Virus record (IMG/VR): IMGVR_UViG_3300034374_002499
Location: 1-21,496 of that record
DNA length: 21,496 nt
From: a virus
Strand: one strand, 5' to 3'
Shown here piece by piece: positions 7,357 through 13,383 of this stretch; positions within the stretch are counted from its first letter, which is position 1; each line of letters opens with the position of its first letter. The position numbers and the translations under genes are program-made. The notes under the pieces are model-generated. The model did no database searches. It saw only the letters and a program-made list of their open reading frames with translations, and was not told the origin of the DNA.

Positions 7357-7514
7357 TTTGGTTTCCTCCCCTCGTAATCTGGCCAGTATCCCTTGCACAC
7401 CATATCGGTGTAGACACGCTCCTGAGCTTGAGCCTCCTGCATGTCTCCCGTTCCCACTAAGCCGAGCACTGTCAGAAAACCGACAGCGCCCAGAATGATT
7501 TGATAGCGCTTCAT
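7314..7514 (-). CDS. Small exported protein with cleavable signal peptide
   Basis: The 66-residue precursor starts MKRYQIILGAVGFLTVLGLV. It has a basic n-region, a hydrophobic core to about residue 21 and a signal peptidase I site AQA-QE after A30. The mature part of ~36 residues has two cysteines (C40, C54) and is polar, with a lysine-rich tail, suggesting a periplasmic peptide with one disulphide. There is no lipobox, so it is not a typical outer spanin. ATG 7514 (AGG four bases upstream) is preferred over 7529, which overlaps the upstream stop. Function unknown. Confidence 0.65.
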   Translation of the reverse strand: MKRYQIILGAVGFLTVLGLVGTGDMQEAQAQERVYTDMVCKGYWPDYEGRKPKCQESNSQTIKSEK

Positions 7515-7518
7515 GTGC

Positions 7519-8028
7519 CTAATATCCATAAACTTTGACTACGGTATTGCTGTAAAACTCTGAGTGTAAACGGTGCTTGTTTAGCACACTTTCTACGCTT
7601 GCGACTTGCTCAGAGTCTTTATTTACAGCAACAACAAAGAACAGGTTTGGATTGGCAACGGCACCAAGCAACCAGACTGCGTCTACACCAATCGCGCTCA
7701 GCTCATCGCATGCAAGTTTTGCGCGCGCTTCTGCCTTCTCGTCTGCTAAGCGCATTTTTTGTTGATTCATTGACGGTATAATCATTTCATTATCCTCCAG
7801 TGTTGGTCTCATCTCGTCAACATCAAACCCAATGGCCTCAAGCGCATCGAGCACTTCTTTCGGCAGGTAGCCGCCAATCCCATCGTAGTCAACGAGTTCG
7901 TTACCTTTGAACCACAAGCCGCCGCCATACTCATCGCCGTGCTCGTTGTGCTCGAACCAGCCGCGCTGGGTTCCGTCTTGCTCTGGCGCGTGTAAGCAAA
8001 TCTCAAAGTTTTCTGTGTGTAATGACAT
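7519..8028 (-). CDS. Two-part phage protein with an internal ribosome site
   Basis: From ATG 8028 (GGAGG eight bases upstream) the product is 169 residues. The N-terminal part contains GGGLWFKGNELVDYDGIGGY and LPKEVLDALEAIGFDVDE, a pattern I know from small phage proteins of unknown role. The C-terminal part starts at MIIPSMNQQKMRLADEKAEA, then a helical segment and a mixed fold ending in VVKVYGY. At the joint GGAGG lies eight bases before ATG 7785, so the last 89 residues may also be made alone. An upstream frame to 8103 lacks support. Confidence 0.7.
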   Translation of the reverse strand: MSLHTENFEICLHAPEQDGTQRGWFEHNEHGDEYGGGLWFKGNELVDYDGIGGYLPKEVLDALEAIGFDVDEMRPTLEDNEMIIPSMNQQKMRLADEKAEARAKLACDELSAIGVDAVWLLGAVANPNLFFVVAVNKDSEQVASVESVLNKHRLHSEFYSNTVVKVYGY

Positions 8029-8046
8029 TTTCATTCCCTCCGGCAT

Positions 8047-8064
8047 GGGCCGCTTACGCGACCC
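8047..8064 (-). other. Stop-codon hairpin with GUAA loop (copy A)
   Basis: The minus-strand RNA folds as GGGUCGC, loop GUAA, GCGGCCC (seven pairs, one G-U). The UAA of the loop is the stop codon of the 67-residue gene and GUAA is a GNRA tetraloop. GGAGGGA for the next gene follows directly. A counterpart lies at 13841-13856. Confidence 0.65.
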
Positions 8065-8257
8065 GCTCAATTTTTGTTTCTGTGAATTTATTTTCTTTGT
8101 CACGCGCTAGCCAGCTTGCGCGATTGTACCAAACGGGCCTTGATAGAATTGGAGTCCACTCATCGACATTCTGTAAGCCGCACTCTTTCATCTGCTCTCG
8201 CTCTTCCGCAACTGGGCGCGAGTAAACCATCCAAACGTGTTTTCTAAAAATATCCAT
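8054..8257 (-). CDS. First gene after leader A, hypothetical
   Basis: The 67-residue protein starts MDIFRKHVWMVYSRPVAEER and has a basic C-terminus (KENKFTETKIERVA). It is the first gene behind the promoter and leader at 8258-8349, with the ribosome site GAGGGA that the leader can mask. Its stop is in the loop of a hairpin. No family recognised. Its position as single cargo of a regulated early-type cassette suggests an accessory host-interaction protein, which is inference. Confidence 0.7.
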   Translation of the reverse strand: MDIFRKHVWMVYSRPVAEEREQMKECGLQNVDEWTPILSRPVWYNRASWLARDKENKFTETKIERVA

Positions 8258-8261
8258 GTTG

Positions 8262-8303
8262 TTTCCCTCTCAGTTAGTGGGTCTCCCTGACCCGACGAGA
8301 GAA
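8262..8303 (-). other. Structured leader with hairpin and masked ribosome site (copy A)
   Basis: The minus-strand leader has a hairpin GGGTC-AGGGA-GACCC (8279-8293). The flanks TTCTCTC (8297-8303) and GAGGGAA (8263-8269) can pair over seven bases, covering the ribosome site of the following gene. The copy at 14005-14046 has the same plan with a changed but still paired inner stem. Confidence 0.65.
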
Positions 8304-8342
8304 TTGTATGATACCTTTTACTGTGCTGTCTACCTTTCTATG
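8303..8342 (-). promoter_or_regulatory. Promoter-like block (copy A)
   Basis: TAGACA (complement of 8327-8332) is followed after 18 bases by TACAAT (complement of 8303-8308), five of six to the -10 consensus. It lies within CATAGAAAGGTAGACA, which is identical in copy B. The upstream end abuts the ninG stop codon. The identical 16-base block may be a regulator or phage sigma-like site. Confidence 0.55.
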
Positions 8343-8349
8343 CACATTT

Positions 8350-8754
8350 TTATATGTTTTTGTGTAATTCTTTTTCTCTCTCTTTCAACTCCTTAATCAG
8401 ATCCTCGATTTCGGTCCGGTAATACTTCTTTGTCTGGCGCTTGGTTTCGCTTAGCCAGTCAACAAACTCCTGACCGTAAGTCTCTCTCATGTACCGTGCG
8501 TAATCATCGTGGATCTTATGAGCGAACCGATTACAGCCCTTGCACTGCGGATGAACGTTCTCTTCTAATAGCTTGTGCGCCGTGTAGGTCCGAGAGATGT
8601 AATGACCACCGTCCATATTCTTCCAGTGATCAACTTTCCCGCAGGTAACGCACTTGCAGTACCCGTTCTCATCTGCGGCCTTCATGCGAACTATCCGTTG
8701 CAGAATAGTCGCGGCGTCCTCAACAAGGCCGGCTATCGTCTTCTTTTTTGTCAT
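8350..8754 (-). CDS. ninG: NinG recombination protein
   Basis: The 134 residues are short compared with lambda NinG but the core is typical: LQRIVRMKAADENGYCKC at 19-35 with C33, C35 and C38, GGHYISR at 49-55 and ENVHPQCKGCN at 65-75 with C71 and C74, followed by a helical lysine-rich tail. The cysteines and the HNH-like arrangement imply zinc binding. NinG (Rap) acts in recombination, probably on branched DNA. It overlaps the upstream zinc-ribbon gene. An ERF annealing gene in the same window supports a phage recombination role. The last codons form part of the block repeated upstream of leader B. Confidence 0.9.
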   Translation of the reverse strand: MTKKKTIAGLVEDAATILQRIVRMKAADENGYCKCVTCGKVDHWKNMDGGHYISRTYTAHKLLEENVHPQCKGCNRFAHKIHDDYARYMRETYGQEFVDWLSETKRQTKKYYRTEIEDLIKELKEREKELHKNI

Positions 8755-8902
8755 TTTGAGTAAATAACCTCTCTCTCCCTATGGCCGGCGTGAAGTGTAG
8801 ACAGCTAGTGCACACCCACCCCTTTAGCCTAAAATCATCCTGCGCCTTGAACACCTCTTCCATCTGCACATCGCAGTCATCGCACATCATTATCGCTATC
8901 AT
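8720..8902 (-). CDS. Small zinc-ribbon protein
   Basis: The 60-residue protein has two CxxC knuckles (C7-C10 and C31-C34), spaced as in zinc ribbons. The start ATG overlaps the stop of the metallophosphoesterase gene (ATGA) and the end overlaps ninG by 35 bases. Its partners in the operon are DNA-metabolism proteins, so a nucleic-acid-binding accessory role is plausible but not shown. Confidence 0.75.
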   Translation of the reverse strand: MIAIMMCDDCDVQMEEVFKAQDDFRLKGWVCTSCLHFTPAIGRERLFTQNDKKEDDSRPC

Positions 8903-10056
8903 CTTGGCCTCACTGTCGTTCTGTGGATTTCTCCGTCTGTTTTATGGTACGTAATAATTTTAGCCCCGCGCATCGAAACCCACCCTCCGCGTGCCGTATA
9001 GGAATCCCTAGCTGACAAGGTTGGGTGCTGTTCCGCTATGGCGCCAGCGTCCTCAACCACCCTTTCATGGTGGTAATGACCTGTATGAATGTAGGTCTGG
9101 CTTGCCCGCCCCCACATCGACCTGAACCTCGGCTCGCTGGCAAACAGCTTATGTAATTGCTGAAGCTTAACCTTGTGACCGTGGTGAAATCCAAGCATGA
9201 TCTCGCCGTGCAGGTAAGCGTAGTAAGGGAACTCGTTATCAATGACCTCTAGGCGCTTCTCTTTCGCATACTCACGCTTAATAGCCTTTCTTAGCCAAAC
9301 CGATCCGGCCATATCGTGGTTGCCTTCTGCCTGAACAACGACCACCTTACCAAAATGCTTGAGCATTAGATCGACTGCGTGAGTCATTACCTCAAGAGTC
9401 AACTCAACCAGCTTAGCGTAGCGGGTATCGGCGTCTAAAATATGCCCAGAACTTGGGGTTACCTGTAGCAATGAATCAAAGTGCAAGAAGTCACCTAACT
9501 GGCACAGTATCCCAACATCGGATCTTGGGCTTGCGTCAATCATGTCATTAACCGCATTCAAGAAAGTACTCTTGGCTATGCTTATATCCCAACTGTCGCC
9601 TGCCTCGGCTTCCCAAGCGTACATCCCTAAATGAAAGTCAGTAATAACTAGAAGACTGCACAGGTCTTCATCTGTGTTATCCGGCTTAGGTATTGGCTCG
9701 AATGGCTTAATGCTCTCAGAGGCGTTCTCAATGGCCTCTAGGACGATTTGTAATTGTCTTTCTTTGTCTGCGTCAGACTTGACCCACTGGATGACCGGCG
9801 CCCCGTCTTTATAAAGTGTAGATGTACCCTTGACCTTATAGCCATCAGGCACCGTGTGAATCATATCGTGCTGTGGAGAAAAGCCTTTGATTGCGGCTAA
9901 ATTTCTAACCCTTTTGCAAATTTGCTGTACGTTTCGCCCAGCGATTCCAATCTCGTTTGCGATTTCTCTAACAGACATACCATGCAAACGCATCTCGATT
10001 ACCTGCCTTTGCCGCTCTGTTTCGCAAAACGCTAACAGCCCACCCCAGTCATTCAT
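8899..10056 (-). CDS. HTH plus metallophosphoesterase (Mre11/SbcD-like)
   Basis: The 385-residue protein has an HTH of sigma-70 region 4 or LuxR type at about 13-50 (ERQRQVIEMRLHGMSVREIA, then AGRNVQQICKRV). A linker leads to a calcineurin-like phosphoesterase with all metal motifs: D140 and H142 (TDFHLG), D189 (LGDFLH), N246-H247 (EGNHD), H292 to H294 (FHHGH) and H327 to H330 (HTGHYHH). Such proteins hydrolyse phosphodiesters with two metals; phage members resemble DNA repair exonucleases. The HTH suggests sequence- or structure-specific DNA targeting. AAGGTG precedes the ATG. Neighbours (ninG, ERF) fit replication and recombination. The substrate is unproven. Confidence 0.88.
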   Translation of the reverse strand: MNDWGGLLAFCETERQRQVIEMRLHGMSVREIANEIGIAGRNVQQICKRVRNLAAIKGFSPQHDMIHTVPDGYKVKGTSTLYKDGAPVIQWVKSDADKERQLQIVLEAIENASESIKPFEPIPKPDNTDEDLCSLLVITDFHLGMYAWEAEAGDSWDISIAKSTFLNAVNDMIDASPRSDVGILCQLGDFLHFDSLLQVTPSSGHILDADTRYAKLVELTLEVMTHAVDLMLKHFGKVVVVQAEGNHDMAGSVWLRKAIKREYAKEKRLEVIDNEFPYYAYLHGEIMLGFHHGHKVKLQQLHKLFASEPRFRSMWGRASQTYIHTGHYHHERVVEDAGAIAEQHPTLSARDSYTARGGWVSMRGAKIITYHKTDGEIHRTTVRPR

Positions 10057-10065
10057 ATTGTCACC

Positions 10066-10392
10066 TTAGGTCTGATACGAACTTGCGGCCCTTTCATTGG
10101 CCTGCTCTGTTCGCCATGCCTCGAACGATAGCTTTGCCGCATCATACACCACTTTAGCCTTAATTGCCTCCATACGGGCGTCTATGGCGTCCTCGCGCAG
10201 TTTTCTGTACTCGTAGTCGGCCTCGGCTCGCATCTCTGCCTCAGCGACACCACAACCGGCGTCTTTGTGTTGTAGTGCTATCTTGGCCTTAACTGATTTA
10301 ACTGCGGCCTCTAGCAGGTTTGCCGCGTGCTCCTTGTCCGCCCAATCTGACCCGACTGTCACCAGCCTTTCGTACACGCTTTTTGGATTCAT
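10066..10392 (-). CDS. Helical phage protein in the recombination block
   Basis: The 108-residue protein is nearly all helix: SDWADKEHAANLLEAAVKSV near 15-34, then EAEMRAEADYEYRKLREDAI and AKLSFEAWRTEQANERAA. This arrangement is familiar from short phage proteins encoded beside recombination genes; the function is unknown to me. ATG 10392 overlaps the stop of the 124-codon frame upstream (ATGA). A coiled coil over residues ~50-95 is likely. Confidence 0.75.
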   Translation of the reverse strand: MNPKSVYERLVTVGSDWADKEHAANLLEAAVKSVKAKIALQHKDAGCGVAEAEMRAEADYEYRKLREDAIDARMEAIKAKVVYDAAKLSFEAWRTEQANERAASSYQT

Positions 10393-10519
10393 ACGCTATC
10401 TCCACATGTTTCTTCACCAGCTCCCTCAAGTGCTCTGGCACGTCTGAAAGCATCTCTCGCCGCCTGTCCAGCGATTGCTGGGATACTATCTCCCGAGCAT
10501 AGCTCCTCGGCCACCTCAC
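10298..10519 (-). CDS. Overlapping frame with a conserved VPEHLRELVKKHVE motif
   Basis: A frame starting at GTG 10519 (AGAGG seven bases upstream, in-frame TAA just before) gives 73 residues. Residues 7-46 include SYAREIVSQQSLDRRREMLS and DVPEHLRELVKKHVEIAYES, which I recognise as a conserved pattern of short phage proteins. The tail after about residue 46 looks unconserved and overlaps the 108-residue gene. The first 131 bases overlap another open frame (10389-10763). Either both are translated or one frame holds only the true end of a frameshifted gene. Confidence 0.6.
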   Translation of the reverse strand: MRWPRSYAREIVSQQSLDRRREMLSDVPEHLRELVKKHVEIAYESKKRVRKAGDSRVRLGGQGARGKPARGRS

Positions 10520-10763
10520 TTATCCACCTCTGTCTTAGCCATGTATGTCCTGCCCTCTGATAAGTTTCGCTACGCTTTCCAAGAGCACTGCTCTTAATTA
10601 AGCCCCTGCGGTGCATCTCCCTCAGGACATCCAGAAGCCGGCTAGAGTGCTTGGTCGTAGCAACCAACTCAAGCATCTCAGCCGCAGACCATGTAGCACC
10701 AGATCTGTATAAACTGGTGCTCATTACCTCTTTTATTTGGTCGTCAGTTGAATACCTAGCCAT
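10389..10763 (-). CDS. Winged-helix-like protein with doubtful C-terminus
   Basis: The 124-residue frame has an N-terminal part (SGATWSAAEMLELV, LLDVLREMHRRGLI, then a basic stretch) that looks like a winged-helix DNA-binding domain over residues ~20-75. From about residue 82 it overlaps another frame that carries a conserved motif, and its own C-terminus (rich in A, G and E) looks less typical. The ATG overlaps the end of the upstream gene by eight bases. DNA binding in replication control is plausible. The C-terminal third may not be real protein. Confidence 0.6.
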   Translation of the reverse strand: MARYSTDDQIKEVMSTSLYRSGATWSAAEMLELVATTKHSSRLLDVLREMHRRGLIKSSALGKRSETYQRAGHTWLRQRWISEVAEELCSGDSIPAIAGQAARDAFRRARALEGAGEETCGDSV

Positions 10764-11109
10764 CGTATGCCTGCCCGTACTTAGACTCGTAAATCGCCTT
10801 CATATGAGCCTTTTCTGGGCCAGAGAGCCAACTTATGTCGCTAAGGTCGTCTAGGTGAGACCTGTCTCTTAAAGACTTCTTTTTAGGACTCTGTATCGGA
10901 GAAGAGCCGCCTTGATCTTGCGCACGTGATAACCACGAGTTAATGAACCTCTTAATACCAGCCTTGGTCTTACGCCGTGAAGGGTTAGCGTCGAGCCAAC
11001 TCTCCATCTTCGCAAGTTCCGCGAATACATCCACTTTTGGATAGGTTTTTTGCCATTGAATGATGTCTGCATCATCTGCCTCCCATGTTTCTCCAGTGTT
11101 TAAAATCAT
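10756..11109 (-). CDS. O-type replication protein fragment
   Basis: The 117-residue protein contains IIQWQKTYPKVDVFAELAKM and ESWLDANPSRRKTKAGIKRF followed by INSWLSRAQDQGG. This block is characteristic of the C-terminal part of phage replication proteins of the O or DnaT-like kind. The usual N-terminal winged-helix origin-binding domain is absent here, though the next gene downstream has a winged-helix look. ATG 11109 overlaps the upstream stop (ATGA), and is preferred over a GTG at 11127. It may recruit the host helicase; this is inferred. Confidence 0.7.
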   Translation of the reverse strand: MILNTGETWEADDADIIQWQKTYPKVDVFAELAKMESWLDANPSRRKTKAGIKRFINSWLSRAQDQGGSSPIQSPKKKSLRDRSHLDDLSDISWLSGPEKAHMKAIYESKYGQAYDG

Positions 11110-11276
11110 TTCTTTTTCAGCTCCCACTGAGAATTCCCTGTGTGACCCAATCTATATACCTTTTGTAGCGTATACTTGATTGCAAAGTTTAGCTCGCTAT
11201 CTTCGCTTTCAAGTTTGTCGATTAGCTCATTGATTACGATTTTTCGTATCTGGCTCTTTGTTAGATCTACCTGCAT
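11106..11276 (-). CDS. 56-residue hypothetical protein
   Basis: This short gene fills the gap between two longer genes. It reads MQVDLTKSQIRKIVINELID and ends with QWELKKK. ATG 11276 follows the upstream TAA directly, with GAGGAGG eight bases before it, and its TGA overlaps the next ATG. The product is helical and charged, without a recognised family. Confidence 0.75.
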   Translation of the reverse strand: MQVDLTKSQIRKIVINELIDKLESEDSELNFAIKYTLQKVYRLGHTGNSQWELKKK

Positions 11277-11576
11277 TTACTCATCCTCCTCAGAGTAAAC
11301 TATCTTATTTCTTTCCGCGATTAGCTTTCGTTGAATCTTTCTCAGGTCGCCCATGTGAAAGTCGCAGTAGTTGCAATCAATCAGTCTAATCATCAAGCCT
11401 TGATCATCAAATACATCTGACAAGGTTATCAAGGCAGAGCCGTCATCGCCATCGGTGTACATTATTGACTCCTCTACCTGAATCGAGCTTGGATCGAATG
11501 TCTGCCTGAAGTCATAAAATTCATCGGCATCTTTGAACCCGAAAACTTTAATCTGCTCAAGATCGTGCTCTTTCAT
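11277..11576 (-). CDS. Acidic hypothetical protein
   Basis: The 99-residue protein starts MKEHDLEQIKVFGFKDADEF and is strongly acidic, with a central beta-rich part (ALITLSDVFDDQGLMIRLID) and C74 and C77 in DCNYCDF. ATG 11576 is chosen because it overlaps the upstream stop (ATGA) and has GGAGG eight bases upstream; an ATG at 11591 is less well placed. The acidity suggests possible DNA mimicry or a protein partner, but this is only a compositional remark. Confidence 0.7.
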   Translation of the reverse strand: MKEHDLEQIKVFGFKDADEFYDFRQTFDPSSIQVEESIMYTDGDDGSALITLSDVFDDQGLMIRLIDCNYCDFHMGDLRKIQRKLIAERNKIVYSEEDE

Positions 11577-11782
11577 TTCAGCATCCTCCACTCAGCAATC
11601 GAGACCTTCTCGCCGTACCGGTTTAAAACCGTTTTCCGGCTTGTCAGTATCGAGTGACCTTTCGACTTAAGTTCAGAGATTCTTGCAGGCGCCTCAAGGA
11701 TTCCCAATTCGGACCATGCGTTTAGTCTGGTCAGAACATTCCCCTCCTGCAAATAACTAAGGATTCTTTCTTGCTGTTTCAT
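11573..11782 (-). CDS. HTH_39-type DNA-binding protein
   Basis: The 69-residue protein has the pattern of the phage HTH_39 family: QERILSYLQEGNVLTRLNAW, then ELGILEAPARISELKSKGHS and a wing ILTSRKTVLNRYGEKVSIAEW. It covers the whole protein, so this is a stand-alone winged helix. GGAGG lies six bases before the ATG. Such proteins often regulate phage early genes or excision. Confidence 0.8.
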   Translation of the reverse strand: MKQQERILSYLQEGNVLTRLNAWSELGILEAPARISELKSKGHSILTSRKTVLNRYGEKVSIAEWRMLK

Positions 11783-11792
11783 AACTCACCTC

Positions 11793-11996
11793 CTAGTGAA
11801 TAATCTCGGTTTCCCGAGCCTCTTTTGCAATGTCGTCAGCCAGATCTAAGATAATGTCCTCGAACACGTCTTTTGGGTAGTTACCAATGATCCCCAATCT
11901 GTCTTCGTTAACAACCATCACAAATACTATCGACTCGCTGTTCATCAGCTCGTCAAGCGTTTTCAGTAGTTCTTGTTTATTCATTGATTTACTCAC
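11793..11996 (-). CDS. Hypothetical protein, mixed fold
   Basis: The 67-residue protein has an N-terminal helix (NKQELLKTLDELMN), a strand pair (SIVFVMVVNEDRLGIIGNY) and an acidic helix (DVFEDIILDLADDIAKEARE). GTG 11996 has GGGAG seven bases upstream and overlaps the preceding stop; ATG 11984 is the alternative. No family recognised. Confidence 0.7.
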   Translation of the reverse strand: MSKSMNKQELLKTLDELMNSESIVFVMVVNEDRLGIIGNYPKDVFEDIILDLADDIAKEARETEIIH

Positions 11997-12243
11997 TTTT
12001 AAACTCCCACACTTTCCCTTTTGATGTCCTAGCGGACACCACTAAGTTAATTAATACTGACGAGCTGTGATTAACGTATCGAATCTTGACATCTATCCGC
12101 TTGACCTGCTCTCGGCCTGCGGGGCGCATCATGGAGAGGGTCAACTCCGTCTCTGGGGTTCTTCGGTTCCCCAGCCTAACGCCCGTTAATCTCTGCGATT
12201 TTGATGTTGTGCTTACAACTGGTGGGAGGCAAACTACGTACAT
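11989..12243 (-). CDS. Hypothetical basic protein, start uncertain
   Basis: The frame from ATG 12243 gives 84 residues. The second half (QVKRIDVKIRYVNHSSSVLI, NLVVSARTSKGKVWEFKSE) looks like a genuine beta-rich protein. The N-terminal half is basic and lacks clear features. No ribosome site precedes any start; an upstream TTG at 12291 lies in the hairpin zone. A promoter-like TTGCAC with TATCAT 17 bases later would start RNA near the ATG, so a nearly leaderless message is possible. The same DNA may encode a plus-strand structured RNA, so the call is tentative. Confidence 0.45.
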   Translation of the reverse strand: MYVVCLPPVVSTTSKSQRLTGVRLGNRRTPETELTLSMMRPAGREQVKRIDVKIRYVNHSSSVLINLVVSARTSKGKVWEFKSE

Positions 12244-12293
12244 CATTGTTAATCGCACACCAATGATACCCCCGCACTCCCTCCAGTGCAACC

Positions 12294-12321
12294 GCCCCCG
12301 CCTCCCTCGGGGGCTTTTTTT
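12294..12321 (+). terminator. Rho-independent terminator facing plus-strand RNA
   Basis: GCCCCCG, seven-base loop, CGGGGGC, then seven T on the plus strand. The T run overlaps the stop codon of the XRE gene on the other strand. In the minus direction there is no T run after the stem, so it serves a plus-strand transcript. A second small hairpin (GCACT, six bases, AGTGC) lies just before it. Confidence 0.7.
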
Positions 12322-12523
12322 AATAACTAAGAAAGTCCTTTATGTCCACGCCTAGCGCAGTGCAGACCTTGAACACAGTAGACAGCTTCATATCCTTTGC
12401 CGTTCGATAATCCTGAACACGACTCCGGCCAACTCCCATTCGTTCAGCCAGCTCTGTATTAGACACGTTCTGAGCGGCCTGAGCGATCCGTATGGACCGC
12501 CCTACATCAAAATGGTATGTCAT
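12320..12523 (-). CDS. XRE-family (Cro/CI-like) regulator
   Basis: The 67-residue protein is a minimal HTH_3 domain: VGRSIRIAQAAQNVSNTELA, ERMGVGRSRVQDYRTAKDMK, then STVFKVCTALGVDIKDFLSY. Helices 2 and 3 are about residues 21-39. There is no dimerisation or cleavage domain, so it is more like a Cro-type or accessory repressor. ATG 12523 overlaps the end of the upstream gene; an in-frame ATG at 12535 is also possible. The plus-strand terminator begins at its stop codon. Targets are unknown. Confidence 0.85.
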   Translation of the reverse strand: MTYHFDVGRSIRIAQAAQNVSNTELAERMGVGRSRVQDYRTAKDMKLSTVFKVCTALGVDIKDFLSY

Positions 12524-12761
12524 CGCTAAAGTCATCCTCTACAAACTGCTTGGCCTGTTTTAGCGCCGGCTTCGCAACCGCATCTTTTGGCTTAACGGAC
12601 AGGCTGAAAAACTTCTTGCCCTGCTTGGATTGTTTTATCCAGCCGGACAGATAGTGATCAACCCCGTCCACGTCTATCGAACCCGTGAAGTCTGGATGCT
12701 TCTCAGACTCTTTCTTGTCATTGCGGAAAAGAACCCCGCGATTAGTGTTATCGTACTCCAT
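12507..12761 (-). CDS. Small protein with SSB-like acidic tail
   Basis: The 84-residue protein reads MEYDNTNRGVLFRNDKKESE, then GSIDVDGVDHYLSGWIKQSK and GKKFFSLSVKPKD, a beta-rich pattern like DUF736 and related phage proteins. The C-terminus, VEDDFSDDIPF, closely resembles the acidic DDDIPF tip of bacterial SSB that recruits repair proteins. It follows the ERF gene by one base. A single-strand DNA-binding role beside ERF is likely but inferred from the tail and context; no OB fold can be proved by eye. Confidence 0.7.
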   Translation of the reverse strand: MEYDNTNRGVLFRNDKKESEKHPDFTGSIDVDGVDHYLSGWIKQSKQGKKFFSLSVKPKDAVAKPALKQAKQFVEDDFSDDIPF

Positions 12762-12762
12762 G

Positions 12763-13383
12763 CTACTCTCCTGTTGCAGTTCTAAATTCGGTTGACTTCA
12801 TTATCAACCGTTCTTCTGTGGTGAAACATCCACCCTTGCTTGGCGCCTTCCATAGACCAATTTTCTCTTCCTCGGTGAGTTCGTCCCAAGCCTCTTTCGC
12901 CATGACCAAGTCACCGATTTGAATACCCGTTTTAATTGCCTCGATTGAGTCGGCTAGCTTGTCGCACAGCTCTTGGTACTCGTCTTTATGATTGTTGGTT
13001 GCGTCAGCATCCTTTGTATCGTCAATACAAAACAACCCATTCAGCGCATACTTACGAGCATACGAACTGGCCGCGCCAGTAATCTGTGATTCATCCATGC
13101 CTTTTTTAGATTCAGGCTCGCGAGCCAAAGCCTTTACCTCTATACCATATCCGCCAACGGAATCGCCTAAACGCGCTGTAGCCTCTACGTAAACGCGCCC
13201 ACCGATCTCACGTATGTCATCGCTAATGGTCAGCACACAATCGCCCAGAAGCGGTTTTACGGCCTCCAGAATGTCTTCGCACGAGCGATACTTGTAGCCG
13301 CCGAACTTGTTCACTTGACCTTTCGGCGCCTTGAGTTTCTGCTGAATAACGGCAAGTTTTTGGCTTATATGTAAATTAGTCAC
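12763..13383 (-). CDS. erf: ERF-family single-strand annealing protein
   Basis: This 206-residue protein pairs complementary single strands during phage recombination, typically with a 5'-3' exonuclease. Signature segments: LKAPKGQVNKFGGYKYRSCE at 17-36, AVKPLLGDC at 41-49, VYVEATA and the hallmark MDESQITGAASSYARKYALN at 96-115 followed by GLFCIDDTKDAD. GTG 13383 is preferred over ATG 13416 because AAGGAGG is six bases upstream and the usual family N-terminus begins there. It overlaps the preceding gene by eight bases. No partner exonuclease of the lambda type is seen; the metallophosphoesterase is a possible stand-in. Confidence 0.93.
   Translation of the reverse strand: MTNLHISQKLAVIQQKLKAPKGQVNKFGGYKYRSCEDILEAVKPLLGDCVLTISDDIREIGGRVYVEATARLGDSVGGYGIEVKALAREPESKKGMDESQITGAASSYARKYALNGLFCIDDTKDADATNNHKDEYQELCDKLADSIEAIKTGIQIGDLVMAKEAWDELTEEEKIGLWKAPSKGGCFTTEERLIMKSTEFRTATGE

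Noticed and set aside
12241-12321. Possible tRNA from the double hairpin
   Set aside because: No cloverleaf, anticodon arm or T-loop (TTCAA-type) can be arranged; it is a hairpin plus terminator.
12086-12355. 89-codon plus-strand frame ending after 12321
   Set aside because: It would run through a strong plus-strand terminator and into the XRE gene; no ribosome site.
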